From NAT127 sp041655035 (GTDB taxonomy: Bacteria; Pseudomonadota; Gammaproteobacteria; Pseudomonadales; Porticoccaceae), in NCBI GenBank assembly GCA_041655035.1, contig JBAZCN010000003.1, positions 8,617-72,616 on the forward strand: 64,000 bases of DNA. Reading direction: 5' to 3'. Position 1 is the first letter of the stretch. Each line of letters opens with the position of its first letter. Below, one piece after another: positions 31,751 through 39,734 of this stretch. The translations under genes and the position numbers were made by a program. The notes beneath the pieces were generated by a model. That model was not told the origin of the DNA. It made no database searches and saw only the letters and a list, made by a program, of their open reading frames with translations.

Positions 31751-32443
31751 ATGAGCATGAGCGAAATGTTGCGCGCTGCCATGAAGCAGCAAGGCAACAA
31801 GCAGAAGCCGGTGCTGGATGACGCTGGTGAAGGCCCGGCGCTGTCCGGCGCGGATGACTACACCATCCACGACATCAGCATGGCGTCGGTCGCTGCCGTG
31901 CAGCAGTGGGCGGAAACCGACGACCTGGACGATGGCGAAAGCTACTCCGACCGCCTGATGGCGCTCTTTGTGGGCATCGCTGACGCCAACAAGGACGGCG
32001 ACATCACCGAGGAAGAGCAGGGCGTACTGAACGTGGCACTCAATGCAGGCTGGGATTACCTGGTCAAGCTGGGTGTCACTGAAGAGGATGCCGGTTCCCT
32101 GCTGAACGACTGGGATGATGAGGCCGCCGACCGTGTGCGCGATCTGGTGGCTTCTGTGCTACCCGAGGGCGAGGATGAAGCCGGTTCTGAGATTGACAGT
32201 TTCGTGTTCTCTGAAGAAGACCAGGAATCCGCCCTGGATGCTGTTCTGGATGCCGTGTACCGGAAGAAGCTGGTTGTTCGCAACGGCAAGAAGGTTCGCG
32301 TCAACAAGCGTATTTCCGGCGTGGTTCGGCTTTCTCCCAAGCAGAAGGTCGCCATCCGCAAAGCGCGCATGAAGAGTCATTCTGCCGGAGCCATGATGCG
32401 GCGCATGAAGTCCATGCGCCTGCGCCGTAAGTCCGGTCTGTAA
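31751..32443 (+). CDS. tail-region protein with EF-hand-like motif
   Basis: 230 aa. Residues about 77-88 are DANKDGDITEEE, a complete EF-hand calcium loop (D-x-N-x-D-G-x-I-x-x-x-E). The C-terminal 60 residues are Arg/Lys-rich (RKARMKSHSAGAMMRRMKSM). Between sheath and further tail genes, so a structural or assembly role, possibly calcium dependent, is likely. Confidence 0.55.
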   Translation: MSMSEMLRAAMKQQGNKQKPVLDDAGEGPALSGADDYTIHDISMASVAAVQQWAETDDLDDGESYSDRLMALFVGIADANKDGDITEEEQGVLNVALNAGWDYLVKLGVTEEDAGSLLNDWDDEAADRVRDLVASVLPEGEDEAGSEIDSFVFSEEDQESALDAVLDAVYRKKLVVRNGKKVRVNKRISGVVRLSPKQKVAIRKARMKSHSAGAMMRRMKSMRLRRKSGL

Positions 32444-32466
32444 ATAACCGCTGCCGAGGGGCTTTA

Positions 32467-32502
32467 GGCGCCGCTGTGCAATAGCCGGTGGCGCCGTTTT
32501 TT
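32467..32502 (+). terminator. terminator after the EF-hand gene
   Basis: GGCGCC arms at 32467-32472 and 32490-32495 with inner GCT/AGC pairing, followed by GTTTTTT. It ends only 5 bp before the next ATG, so downstream expression depends on readthrough or another promoter. Confidence 0.65.
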
Positions 32503-32507
32503 ATGCC

Positions 32508-33329
32508 ATGAACAACTTTCCTATCGGAATGCCCGCCAGCTTGACCGGCCCTGTTCTCACGTCTTTGTGGGATGGCCTGTCGCCACACCTCATAGCGTCG
32601 TTCTACGAGGTTGCCAAAACGGGCGAACATACATGGGGCCGCATCGAGGGCGAGGGCGGCACTGACCCGGTGACGGTGCTTGCGCCGCTGACCGAGGCCA
32701 ATCTGGAAATGGTGCTCAACTGGCAATCGCCATTCGAGCAATCCGGCCCCGAGTCACGCGCCCCCGCGCTGATGGCAATGCTCCAGTCCGGCGCGTTGCA
32801 GCCGGTGGTGGATGCCGTGATGGGCAAGCAAAAGGAAGGCGAGGGCGATGCGCAGTCAAAGTCCGGCGAGTTCCTGAAGCAGTTTGAGGGCCGTACCGGC
32901 ATTACCAAGCTGAACAGCACCCAGGTTTTCAACGGTATGCCGCCAGTCAAAATTACCGTGGTGGCGCTGTTTCGGGCTTGGCGCAATGCGGCCAGCGAGG
33001 TCGAAGCGCCGTTTGACAAGCTGATGGAGTGGGCGCTTCCCGTGGAGCTGTCCGAGGATGGATCTGTGCTGGCGCGGGCCGTGGAGACGGCCAAGGGCGA
33101 CATGGGCTACATCGAAGCCCTGATGCCATCGAAGTCTCCGACGCGGATAGCCATGAAGTACAAGGGCCGCGTGTTTTCTCCCCTGGTTATCGAATCCATC
33201 GGCATGCCATTGAGTTCGCCGGTGAACAGCAGCGGGCAATTCGTCCAGCTTGCCGTACCCATGACGCTTTGCACCTTGACCGCGCTCGACCGCAAGGACT
33301 GGAGCAATGCGTCGTTTGCTTCTCTGTAG
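32508..33329 (+). CDS. baseplate or tail protein, unknown
   Basis: 273 aa. No Shine-Dalgarno: the terminator U-tract directly precedes the ATG. Mixed fold with PPVKITVVALFRAWRNAASE and a C-terminal AVPMTLCTLTALDRKDW. Probably a tail or baseplate component by context; not a named family. Confidence 0.5.
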   Translation: MNNFPIGMPASLTGPVLTSLWDGLSPHLIASFYEVAKTGEHTWGRIEGEGGTDPVTVLAPLTEANLEMVLNWQSPFEQSGPESRAPALMAMLQSGALQPVVDAVMGKQKEGEGDAQSKSGEFLKQFEGRTGITKLNSTQVFNGMPPVKITVVALFRAWRNAASEVEAPFDKLMEWALPVELSEDGSVLARAVETAKGDMGYIEALMPSKSPTRIAMKYKGRVFSPLVIESIGMPLSSPVNSSGQFVQLAVPMTLCTLTALDRKDWSNASFASL

Positions 33330-33337
33330 GAGGGAGC

Positions 33338-34123
33338 GTGATTCATTTTCCACCACTGCGCACACGCCGCCTGACGGTGCAATTGCGTGAGCTGAGTATC
33401 AGCGAGTCGGTCGCCATCGCCGCCATGCCGCCCCACCTTGAGGAAGCCGAGTGTACGGCCTTCCTGCGAGCTGCCGTGCAGTCCGCAAAGGGCATTGAAG
33501 ATCCCGCGCACTGGACGGTGCAAGAGCGGATGCTGGCTGTATGTCACTACCTGGCCTCCACGTCCGATGATGGCCCGGATTTCGCCGTCGGTGGCGGGCA
33601 TTACTCGGACTACCTGGACGGCGCGTCCGATATACAGACCCAGGCACCCATGATTGAGCTGGGCGAGCTGGGCGGCGATACCTGGAAGATTCAGAACCTG
33701 ACCGGGCGCATGGTGGAGTCCATTGAGCGCATGGAGGGCGAGATACAGAACGCCTCCGGCCAGCCGTTCACGGGCCGCCTGCACTGGATTCTGGGCGGCA
33801 TGGCAGCGCAGTTGGTGCGCGCCAGCGAGGAGGCGCCGGATACGGCCATGGCCGATGGTGCATTCGATGAATACCTTGTGGAGCGTATGCGCGTGATGGC
33901 GGCCTTCCCTGGCAGCGACTTCGAGGCGCTGATGGGCATGTACCTGACGGGCCGTCAGAAGCTGAATCACCTGTTCAAGATCGAGTTTTCACCCGGCGGC
34001 GTCGTGGCTATGCCGAAAGGAGGGGCGGCAGCGAACCTGCCGCCAGCGCGATTTCCGGTGCGTACCTGCCTCTCTCGCGTCGCGCTCGAACTGGTCGGAA
34101 AACCTGATGAGTCTGGCGTCTAG
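33338..34123 (+). CDS. probable tail protein, GTG start
   Basis: 261 aa with GTG at 33338 preceded by GGAGGG 3 bp upstream. Contains MPPHLEEAECTAFLRAAVQS and HYLASTSDDGPDFAVGGGHY, acidic and helical. No family recognised. Overlaps the next gene by 17 bp. In the tail cluster before lysis genes. Confidence 0.5.
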   Translation: MIHFPPLRTRRLTVQLRELSISESVAIAAMPPHLEEAECTAFLRAAVQSAKGIEDPAHWTVQERMLAVCHYLASTSDDGPDFAVGGGHYSDYLDGASDIQTQAPMIELGELGGDTWKIQNLTGRMVESIERMEGEIQNASGQPFTGRLHWILGGMAAQLVRASEEAPDTAMADGAFDEYLVERMRVMAAFPGSDFEALMGMYLTGRQKLNHLFKIEFSPGGVVAMPKGGAAANLPPARFPVRTCLSRVALELVGKPDESGV

Positions 34124-34337
34124 CCTGACCCTATATTCATCAACATCCCTAGCCGAAGCCATGCAAATGCAACCGAGCGTGGCAAGGAAATTCTTTGAGG
34201 GCAAACCGTTCAACGATTGGAAAAAAGGAAGGGAGTCCGAATTGAAGATGCAAGCGGCAATTGTGAATCGGCTGAATGACGTGATACGCGCCAGTGTGAT
34301 CGTCGCTAAGACCATTTCAAGGACTCGACAACTATGA
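34107..34337 (+). CDS. 76-aa phage protein, unknown
   Basis: Overlaps upstream by 17 bp and the next gene by 4 bp. MSLASSLTLYSSTSLAEAMQ, later FNDWKKGRESELKMQAAIVN, looks helical. Less GC-rich than neighbours. Encoded just before the lysis cassette. Confidence 0.5.
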   Translation: MSLASSLTLYSSTSLAEAMQMQPSVARKFFEGKPFNDWKKGRESELKMQAAIVNRLNDVIRASVIVAKTISRTRQL

Positions 34338-34606
34338 CCGAGAAAGTAAGTGATGAGCGCTGTTTGCCAGCGGAGACGATTTCCGCCCGTGCCGCTGACC
34401 GCGCAGTGAAAAAGGTGTTCGCCATTCTCGGGGTGGACATTGACCGGCCGGAAAGCATCGAAGAGTTCCGCGCCGACCTGCGGTTTGGCAGGAAGCTGCG
34501 CCGGATTGCCGACCACGGAACCTTGGCGTTCATAGGCGTCGTGGCTGCGGCGCTGGCCGCCGCAATTTGGGCTGGCGTGGTGTCAAAGATTTCTGGGGGC
34601 AACTGA
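34334..34606 (+). CDS. small membrane protein of the lysis cassette (DUF6127-like)
   Basis: 90 aa. One membrane segment at about residues 63-82 (LAFIGVVAAALAAAIWAGVV); before it a charged helical part FRADLRFGRKLRRIADHGT. Proteins of this shape precede endolysin genes in many phages and may be a holin or its partner. ATGA overlaps upstream. Confidence 0.55.
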   Translation: MTEKVSDERCLPAETISARAADRAVKKVFAILGVDIDRPESIEEFRADLRFGRKLRRIADHGTLAFIGVVAAALAAAIWAGVVSKISGGN

Positions 34607-35229
34607 TGAAAATCGAAGACCTGTTCCGCAACCTGCTTGGCGCAATTACCAAGCCAGCAGCCCAAGCGCCTGCGCCCGTCGTCGTGTCGGGCCAGGCTGA
34701 ACCCGTTGTGAGCAATCCGCCCGCGCCCGGCACCGTGGTGACTTTCGAGGCGGCATTCGAGCGCCTGATAGGCCACGAAGGCGGGTATGTGAACCATCCT
34801 GACGACCCTGGTGGAGAAACGAACTGGGGAATCACGCTGCGCACCGCCCGCTCTGCCGGGTACACCGGCAGCATGCGCGACCTGACGCGGGAGCAGGCCA
34901 AGGAAATCTACCGGGCCGAATATTGGAGCCGCGCGCGCAGCGAAGAGCTGGATGGCGCAATTGCGTTCCAGGTGTTCGATGCTGCCGTGAACCACGGTAT
35001 CGGCAACGCTATCCGGTTCCTGCAACGCGCTGCCGAGGTGGCGGACGATGGCGCTATCGGCCCCGTGACTCTGGCCGCAGTGAAGGCGATGAGCGTGACG
35101 GACGTTCTGGCCCGGTTCAATGCCGAGCGACTGATTTTCTACACCAACCTATCAACCTGGGGTTCGTTTGGCCGTGGCTGGGCGCGCCGTGTGGCTGGCA
35201 ATCTGCAATACGCAGCGGAGGATTCGTAA
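34606..35229 (+). CDS. endolysin, glycoside hydrolase 108 N-acetylmuramidase
   Basis: 207 aa from ATG 34606 (TGATGA junction). Catalytic signature LIGHEGGYVNHPDDPGGETN at about 60-80 with Glu in HEGGY; second part (RFLQRAAEVADDGAIGPVT) is the PG_binding_3 domain usual for GH108. Residues 1-45 form a Pro/Ala-rich linker with an N-terminal helix, not a signal peptide. Degrades peptidoglycan at lysis. Confidence 0.9.
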   Translation: MKIEDLFRNLLGAITKPAAQAPAPVVVSGQAEPVVSNPPAPGTVVTFEAAFERLIGHEGGYVNHPDDPGGETNWGITLRTARSAGYTGSMRDLTREQAKEIYRAEYWSRARSEELDGAIAFQVFDAAVNHGIGNAIRFLQRAAEVADDGAIGPVTLAAVKAMSVTDVLARFNAERLIFYTNLSTWGSFGRGWARRVAGNLQYAAEDS

Positions 35230-35831
35230 TGGAATGGAAAGATATTGCGGGGATAGTCGGCAAGGCTGCCCCCATCGTGGGCGGGCTGATTGGCGGCCCT
35301 GCTGGGGCTGCCGTGGGCGGTTTGGTGGCCTCTGCCCTGGGAACCGAGGCGACGCCTGACGCCATTTCTCGCGCGCTGGAAACTGACCCGCAGGCCGCTG
35401 TAAAGCTCAAGGAGCTGGAGGTCAATTCCAAGACGCAACTCCAGACCCTGGCCGTAACTGCCGAAAACAACCGGCTCCAGGCGGCTGCCGTGCAGTACGC
35501 GGCGGAGGCGGCTGACCGCGACAGCGCCCGGCGACTGGCCGCGCAGCAGACGAAGGACTGGGTGCGCCCGTCCGTTACCGTGCTCTTGCTCATGGGAGCG
35601 GGCGTCATTGTCTGGTTCGTTTTCTCTGGCATGGCCGACGGCCTGCTGAAAGACGCCACGGCCAGCCTGACCATCGGCACCATCATCGGCTACTGGTTCA
35701 ACGAACTGAAGCAGGTGCTGGCGTTCTGGTTCGGAACTACTGGCGAATCGCAGCATGCGAACGAGGAAGTCCGGCGTTTTGCCGTTACGCCCGGCTCCGT
35801 AACCATCGACTCCGTGCCGAGCAAGAAATAG
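35229..35831 (+). CDS. holin family, three membrane segments
   Basis: 200 aa. Hydrophobic segments at about 8-37 (APIVGGLIGGPAGAAVGGLV), 117-137 (VTVLLLMGAGVIVWFVF) and 147-170; the middle is a charged helix. Matches the GTA/phage 3TM holin layout. Start overlaps the endolysin stop (TAATG). No Rz/Rz1 spanin pair is obvious nearby. Confidence 0.8.
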   Translation: MEWKDIAGIVGKAAPIVGGLIGGPAGAAVGGLVASALGTEATPDAISRALETDPQAAVKLKELEVNSKTQLQTLAVTAENNRLQAAAVQYAAEAADRDSARRLAAQQTKDWVRPSVTVLLLMGAGVIVWFVFSGMADGLLKDATASLTIGTIIGYWFNELKQVLAFWFGTTGESQHANEEVRRFAVTPGSVTIDSVPSKK

Positions 35832-35837
35832 TCCTGT

Positions 35838-35867
35838 CCGGCTGCCGCTCCCCCTGCTGGCAGCCGG
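35838..35867. terminator. hairpin after the lysis cassette
   Basis: CCGGCTGCC and GGCAGCCGG form a 9-bp stem with 12-nt loop; no U-tract follows on the plus strand. A further 7-bp hairpin (GGGTGCG/CGCACCC, 35877-35899) follows. Possibly a weak terminator; the first arm overlaps late promoter 3. Confidence 0.4.
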
Positions 35868-35906
35868 AAAACAAGGGGGTGCGGCGTGGCGGCGCACCCG
35901 TACAGT
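35865..35906 (+). promoter_or_regulatory. late promoter element 3 (tail tube)
   Basis: CGGAAAA at 35865 and TACAGT at 35901, 36 bp apart, leading to a 28-nt leader with AAGGA before the tail tube gene. Confidence 0.65.
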
Positions 35907-35940
35907 GCAGGGGTGACTTCACACACCATAAGGACACGAA

Positions 35941-36462
35941 ATGACTGTTTCCAATGCTGCCTATCTCAAGGGCTTTTATGACCAGACCGCCGCCCTGGGC
36001 GCGAAGGTCATTTCCAGCGACTTCACATTTGAAATCGAAGGTTTCGAGGGCAATTACCTGCTGTGCAAGCAGGCTCCCTGGCCCGAGCTTTCGCCCGCCG
36101 GTGAAATCGAGGTTCCCACTCCGCTTGGCGCTACCCTGTGGCAGCCCCAGCAACTGAAGGTTGCCCAGCAGGGCCAAATCTCCCTCATGGAGACGGTCGC
36201 CGGTAACATCGACCAGATGCTGGTCGAGCTGATTACCCGTGGCGGCACGTACCCCAGCGGGGGCGGCACCTTTAATGCGAAGATCTACGAAGGCACTCCC
36301 CAGAAGTTCCTGCGGGCCAAGCGCATCATTGATGCGTTCATCCAGATGGACATCCCTGACCGTGACTGGGAGAACCGTTCGCAGCCGCTCTTGTTCAGCG
36401 GAACGATCTTCTACCACTACTTCGGCGAACTCATCCCTGGCAACTCGGGTGACTACCGCTGA
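35941..36462 (+). CDS. tail tube protein
   Basis: 173 aa, beta-rich, own late promoter. TFEIEGFEGNYLLCKQAPWP, then LPSAG-like loops and KFLRAKRIIDAFIQMDIPDR fit a myovirus tube/Hcp-like fold: size, position and strong translation signal agree. Forms the inner tube within the sheath. Alternative: another tail completion protein. Confidence 0.6.
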   Translation: MTVSNAAYLKGFYDQTAALGAKVISSDFTFEIEGFEGNYLLCKQAPWPELSPAGEIEVPTPLGATLWQPQQLKVAQQGQISLMETVAGNIDQMLVELITRGGTYPSGGGTFNAKIYEGTPQKFLRAKRIIDAFIQMDIPDRDWENRSQPLLFSGTIFYHYFGELIPGNSGDYR

Positions 36463-36848
36463 TGACCAGGCTGGCCGACTTGGCGAAATCCTTCGCAGAG
36501 GATGAGCGGCCAGCGGGCAACCTGCTGGACGATGAGTCTGTTTTGGCTCAAGCCATTGCTGCAACCCGGTTCTACGCCGGGTTTGCAGCTTTGCGCGACC
36601 ATGAAGGCAAGGAGCCGCCGGAGCAGTCCATAGGCGGCGATACCGGCATCACCACGTCAGAGTGGGCGCTGGTGCGACCGCTGTTCTTGCTCTACATGGA
36701 GCGGGAGACGGCGCTGCAACTGGAGGCATCGCGCGGCATGGGCGCCGACCCATTCGGGCGCTCATCCAGCGAAATCGCCATCGAAATCACGCAACTCGAA
36801 TCGGAAATGCCGCGCAAGGCGTTTTATCAGCCGATCATCACCATATAA
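36462..36848 (+). CDS. tail/baseplate protein, unknown
   Basis: 128 aa, ATGA-type overlap with the tube gene. Helical; SSEIAIEITQLESEMPRKAF at the C-terminus. A tail chaperone-like role is possible, but the tape measure is far away and no frameshift signal is seen. Confidence 0.5.
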   Translation: MTRLADLAKSFAEDERPAGNLLDDESVLAQAIAATRFYAGFAALRDHEGKEPPEQSIGGDTGITTSEWALVRPLFLLYMERETALQLEASRGMGADPFGRSSSEIAIEITQLESEMPRKAFYQPIITI

Positions 36849-36857
36849 GGGGCGGCC

Positions 36858-37763
36858 ATGCTCCTATTCCTAGAAAACGGCAAGCAGGTACGCGGCGACC
36901 TTATCAAGTCCGCCACGTTGCGCTCCGACATGGCTCCCGTACCTGTGACCCTGGAGGCCGACATTCGGGCCGGTGACGATAGCCTGGAGCTGGACAAGAT
37001 GCTGGCCGAGGGCAAGACGCTGGAAATCGGCGGTGGCGACAAGCTGCATATCGTCAAGTCCGTCCGCACTGCTGGGCGGACAACTCAAGCCGAGCGCGAA
37101 GTGGCTGCATATCGCGTCACGGCGCTGCTTGATTCCTGTCTTGGTGCGGCCTACGTCCGTAGCCGGGCCATTATCAAAGAAGATGCCGCGCTGTCCGCCA
37201 TTTACAAGGCGGCAGGCGCGACCCTGAAGGCGGTAGATGCTGACTTCCCTGTTCCTCGTTTTTATTGCCCGGTGGGTGAAACGCCGACGTTCCATATTTC
37301 CCGCGCCCTGCAAGAAGAGGGCGGCGTTGTGCGCTGGCGTAATGGCAAGCTCCAATTCATCCGCCTGCCTGACCTGTTCACGCAAGAGTCTGTACTGACG
37401 CTTCCTGACAACGCTTCGGATGATGTAGACGGCGGCTTCCTGGAGCGCCACGAGGTTCCGTGGTTCTTTTCCCTGGATGCGGCAGGGCAGGCCGTATTCG
37501 GTGCGCGCGACAAGCCCCGTGTGGTTCGATTTTCGCCGCATAAGAATGTGCAGCGGCTACGGAACATGACACGGTGCCTGGTGCATCGCAAGACCGTGAA
37601 AATCAACTATGACGCTCGCCTGGGTGCGGGTGACCTGATTGCCTTCGCGGGTGGCCTAAAGCTCGCCGTCATCACCGCTGCGCACTTCTTCAGCAGCGGA
37701 ACGGACGACGGCGGCGACAGCGAAACCTACACCCGGCTATGGCTGGGCGCACTGGAGGAATGA
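36858..37763 (+). CDS. baseplate hub protein (gp27/gpD-like)
   Basis: 301 aa. Starts with a tube-like beta domain and continues with FYCPVGETPTFHISRALQEE GGVV-type helices and LRNMTRCLVHRKTVKINYDA as in late-control D/hub proteins that join tube and spike. Followed directly by the spike gene, the usual order. Confidence 0.65.
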   Translation: MLLFLENGKQVRGDLIKSATLRSDMAPVPVTLEADIRAGDDSLELDKMLAEGKTLEIGGGDKLHIVKSVRTAGRTTQAEREVAAYRVTALLDSCLGAAYVRSRAIIKEDAALSAIYKAAGATLKAVDADFPVPRFYCPVGETPTFHISRALQEEGGVVRWRNGKLQFIRLPDLFTQESVLTLPDNASDDVDGGFLERHEVPWFFSLDAAGQAVFGARDKPRVVRFSPHKNVQRLRNMTRCLVHRKTVKINYDARLGAGDLIAFAGGLKLAVITAAHFFSSGTDDGGDSETYTRLWLGALEE

Positions 37764-38179
37764 TGCAATACGGAACCATGCCGGGGCGCTATCCGGCTAT
37801 CGTGCGCTCCTACGACCAAGCCAAGCGGACATGCCGCGTTGAAATACCGGGCCTGACCGATGGCGGCGACGTGCTGCCGGAAGCCGAAATCGAATACCCA
37901 ATAGGCGACAAGTCGCGGGCGGGGGCGAATACCACAGAGCTTGAGATCCTTTCGGGCGACACAGTTTGGGTGGCATTTATCGGCGGCGACGCGCGCTATC
38001 CGATCATCACTGGCTACAGAAACCCGGAGGCTGGCAACTCCGCCGACTGGCGGCGCTGGCACCATCCGAATATAGAGCTGCTGGCCGACGGCACCATGCG
38101 CCTGGCTGTCGGGCCGTCTGAAATCGTGATGACGCCTGACGGCATTGTGATGAATGCCCCGCGAATCGACATGAACTGA
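37760..38179 (+). CDS. baseplate spike protein (gpV/gp45-like, OB fold)
   Basis: 139 aa. YPAIVRSYDQAKRTCRVEIP starts an OB-fold; DTVWVAFIGGDARYPIITGY matches the conserved end of the gpV/gp5 OB domain; a short beta-helix-like tail follows. GGAGGA precedes the ATG. Punctures the outer membrane with the PAAR tip. Confidence 0.8.
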   Translation: MMQYGTMPGRYPAIVRSYDQAKRTCRVEIPGLTDGGDVLPEAEIEYPIGDKSRAGANTTELEILSGDTVWVAFIGGDARYPIITGYRNPEAGNSADWRRWHHPNIELLADGTMRLAVGPSEIVMTPDGIVMNAPRIDMN

Positions 38180-38180
38180 T

Positions 38181-38663
38181 ATGCCGCTGACCTGGACACC
38201 TGACCCCGCTACCGTGCCATGGCATGACGTACAGGCTGATGAGGTCTGGACGGAAGGCCCGATAACCGCCGTAGACCCAGAGGCGCTTCTGACTGTCGTG
38301 GGGTACTCCTGCGAGATAGTCGGGCCGGAGCCGCTGGAAGGCTTGGTGGTGGATGCTGGCGCAGCAGGCGTTACGCTGTCTGCGCCGAATACTCTGGCCC
38401 ATGTGTTCCCTCCTGTGGAAATCGAATATCAGATACAGGGCGTCACGGGGTTCTGCGCCAACTTCGATGAGCTGCCCGAAGAGGCCGATGAGGTGATCCG
38501 CTATATCCCGAATCCGGCCAACACGAAAGACTGGACGATTCGCGTAAGCGCGAAGTGCAGCGACGGCTCAACGCACACCGGGGATTTTGTGCTGCGCGTT
38601 TGGGCGAACTTCGACCCAGGCCGCGACCAACTCAAGGAGGCCGTCAATGCCCGCCGTCGCTAG
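38181..38663 (+). CDS. baseplate-associated protein, unknown
   Basis: 160 aa, beta-rich with VEIEYQIQGVTGFCANFDEL and RVSAKCSDGSTHTGDFVLRV, Ig-like in style. Located between spike and PAAR tip genes, so likely attached to the spike complex. Confidence 0.5.
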   Translation: MPLTWTPDPATVPWHDVQADEVWTEGPITAVDPEALLTVVGYSCEIVGPEPLEGLVVDAGAAGVTLSAPNTLAHVFPPVEIEYQIQGVTGFCANFDELPEEADEVIRYIPNPANTKDWTIRVSAKCSDGSTHTGDFVLRVWANFDPGRDQLKEAVNARRR

Positions 38664-38934
38664 ATTTGGTGATACCTGCACCGGACACGGCTGCTTTCCC
38701 GCGCGCGCCAATGATGAGGCGTCCGCCAACGTGTTCGTGAATGGTCTGGGCGCCCACCGGCAGGGCGATCACTGGGTAACGCACTGCTGCGGCCCGTCGT
38801 GCCACGATTCTGCCCTGGCGTCCGGCTCCAGCACCGTGTTCGTGAACGGCAAGCCCCTGGGCCGTATAGGCGACTCGGTGGCATGTGGCAGCGCCGTAGC
38901 CACCGGCTCCGGTAACGTGTTCGCTGGTGGCTGA
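38647..38934 (+). CDS. PAAR-domain spike tip
   Basis: 95 aa: ARFGDTCTGHGCFPARANDE and repeated STVFVNGKPLGRIGDSV, the PAAR repeat pattern with His/Cys ligands. Forms the sharp tip on the spike. Overlaps the preceding gene by 17 bp. Confidence 0.9.
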   Translation: MPAVARFGDTCTGHGCFPARANDEASANVFVNGLGAHRQGDHWVTHCCGPSCHDSALASGSSTVFVNGKPLGRIGDSVACGSAVATGSGNVFAGG

Positions 38935-38939
38935 CCTGC

Positions 38940-38981
38940 CGGAAAACCGGGCGGCTCCGGGCGGGGCCAGGCTCCCATAAT
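38940..38981 (+). promoter_or_regulatory. late promoter element 4
   Basis: CGGAAAA at 38940 and CATAAT at 38976, 36 bp apart, in front of the DarA-like block; the transcript has a short leader ending in GGGGGCAAC. Confidence 0.65.
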
Positions 38982-39009
38982 GCCTTCAGTCTGATTATCT
39001 GGGGGCAAC

Positions 39010-39498
39010 ATGAAAAACCTACTGTTTAGTTTTGAAGACCTTTCGACCAAGGATAAGGCCGTCAAGCAGGCCGCCCGCTACTTTTCCCGCGCGGGCGCGA
39101 ACGTCGTTCAGCAAGAGGTTATCCCGACCGTCAAACGCACTTCCGGTATCTCGTACCGTGAAATGGCGCTGACTTTCGCGGACTCCCAGCGCGTCCTGCT
39201 GCGCATCAAGCAGTCCGGCGACATATTCCAGGTGGTGCTGAACGGCAAGCCTCTGCCGATCAAGAGCCAGGACGATCACGTCAAGGCCATCGCCGAAATC
39301 GTGAAGGCTATGGATGCGGGCCGCTCCCGGTTCCAGAAGCTGATGGCCGCCGCCAAGGTTCGCCCGCCGGTGGGCATTCGCACTGCCGCCCCGCGCATGG
39401 AGCAGGTGCTGACCGAAAAGCGCGACGCTCTGCGCAGCGCCATTGATGATGTTCGCCAGCAGATAGCGTCCTTGAGGGGCGCGGCAGCGGCAGCATGA
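39010..39498 (+). CDS. small protein of the anti-restriction block, possibly head-internal
   Basis: 162 aa. KAVKQAARYFSRAGANVVQQ and SYREMALTFADSQRVLLRIK; resembles proteins encoded beside DarA/DarB-like genes and is reminiscent of the DarA N-terminal type. May be co-packaged in the capsid. The family assignment is uncertain. Confidence 0.45.
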   Translation: MKNLLFSFEDLSTKDKAVKQAARYFSRAGANVVQQEVIPTVKRTSGISYREMALTFADSQRVLLRIKQSGDIFQVVLNGKPLPIKSQDDHVKAIAEIVKAMDAGRSRFQKLMAAAKVRPPVGIRTAAPRMEQVLTEKRDALRSAIDDVRQQIASLRGAAAAA

Positions 39499-39686
39499 TG
39501 ACGGCTGAAAAAATCGCCCGGCGGCTGCGCGAAGTGGCTGCCGAAATGGAGCAGTTGGGCGCGGCCATGGACTATTACGGCGGGTTCAATGGCCGCATGG
39601 CGCGCCATGGCCGGGAAATGGTTGGCGCTGCCGGAATTGCCCGTGATTGGGCTGAAGAAATCGAGTCCGCCAAGACGGGCGAGTAG
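39495..39686 (+). CDS. 63-aa helical protein
   Basis: ATGATG start overlapping the upstream stop. ARRLREVAAEMEQLGAAMDY and GIARDWAEEIE; charged helix, function unknown. Its TAG is directly followed by late promoter element 5. Confidence 0.5.
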   Translation: MMTAEKIARRLREVAAEMEQLGAAMDYYGGFNGRMARHGREMVGAAGIARDWAEEIESAKTGE

Positions 39687-39728
39687 CGGAAAAAGCAGCC
39701 CTTTTCCTGCGATGCCCAGCCATACCAT
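39687..39728 (+). promoter_or_regulatory. late promoter element 5 (leaderless)
   Basis: CGGAAAA at 39687 and TACCAT at 39723, 36 bp apart; only 6 bp separate the -10 from the ATG at 39735, which lacks a Shine-Dalgarno, so transcription should start at or next to the ATG. Confidence 0.7.
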
Positions 39729-39734
39729 GCCTGC

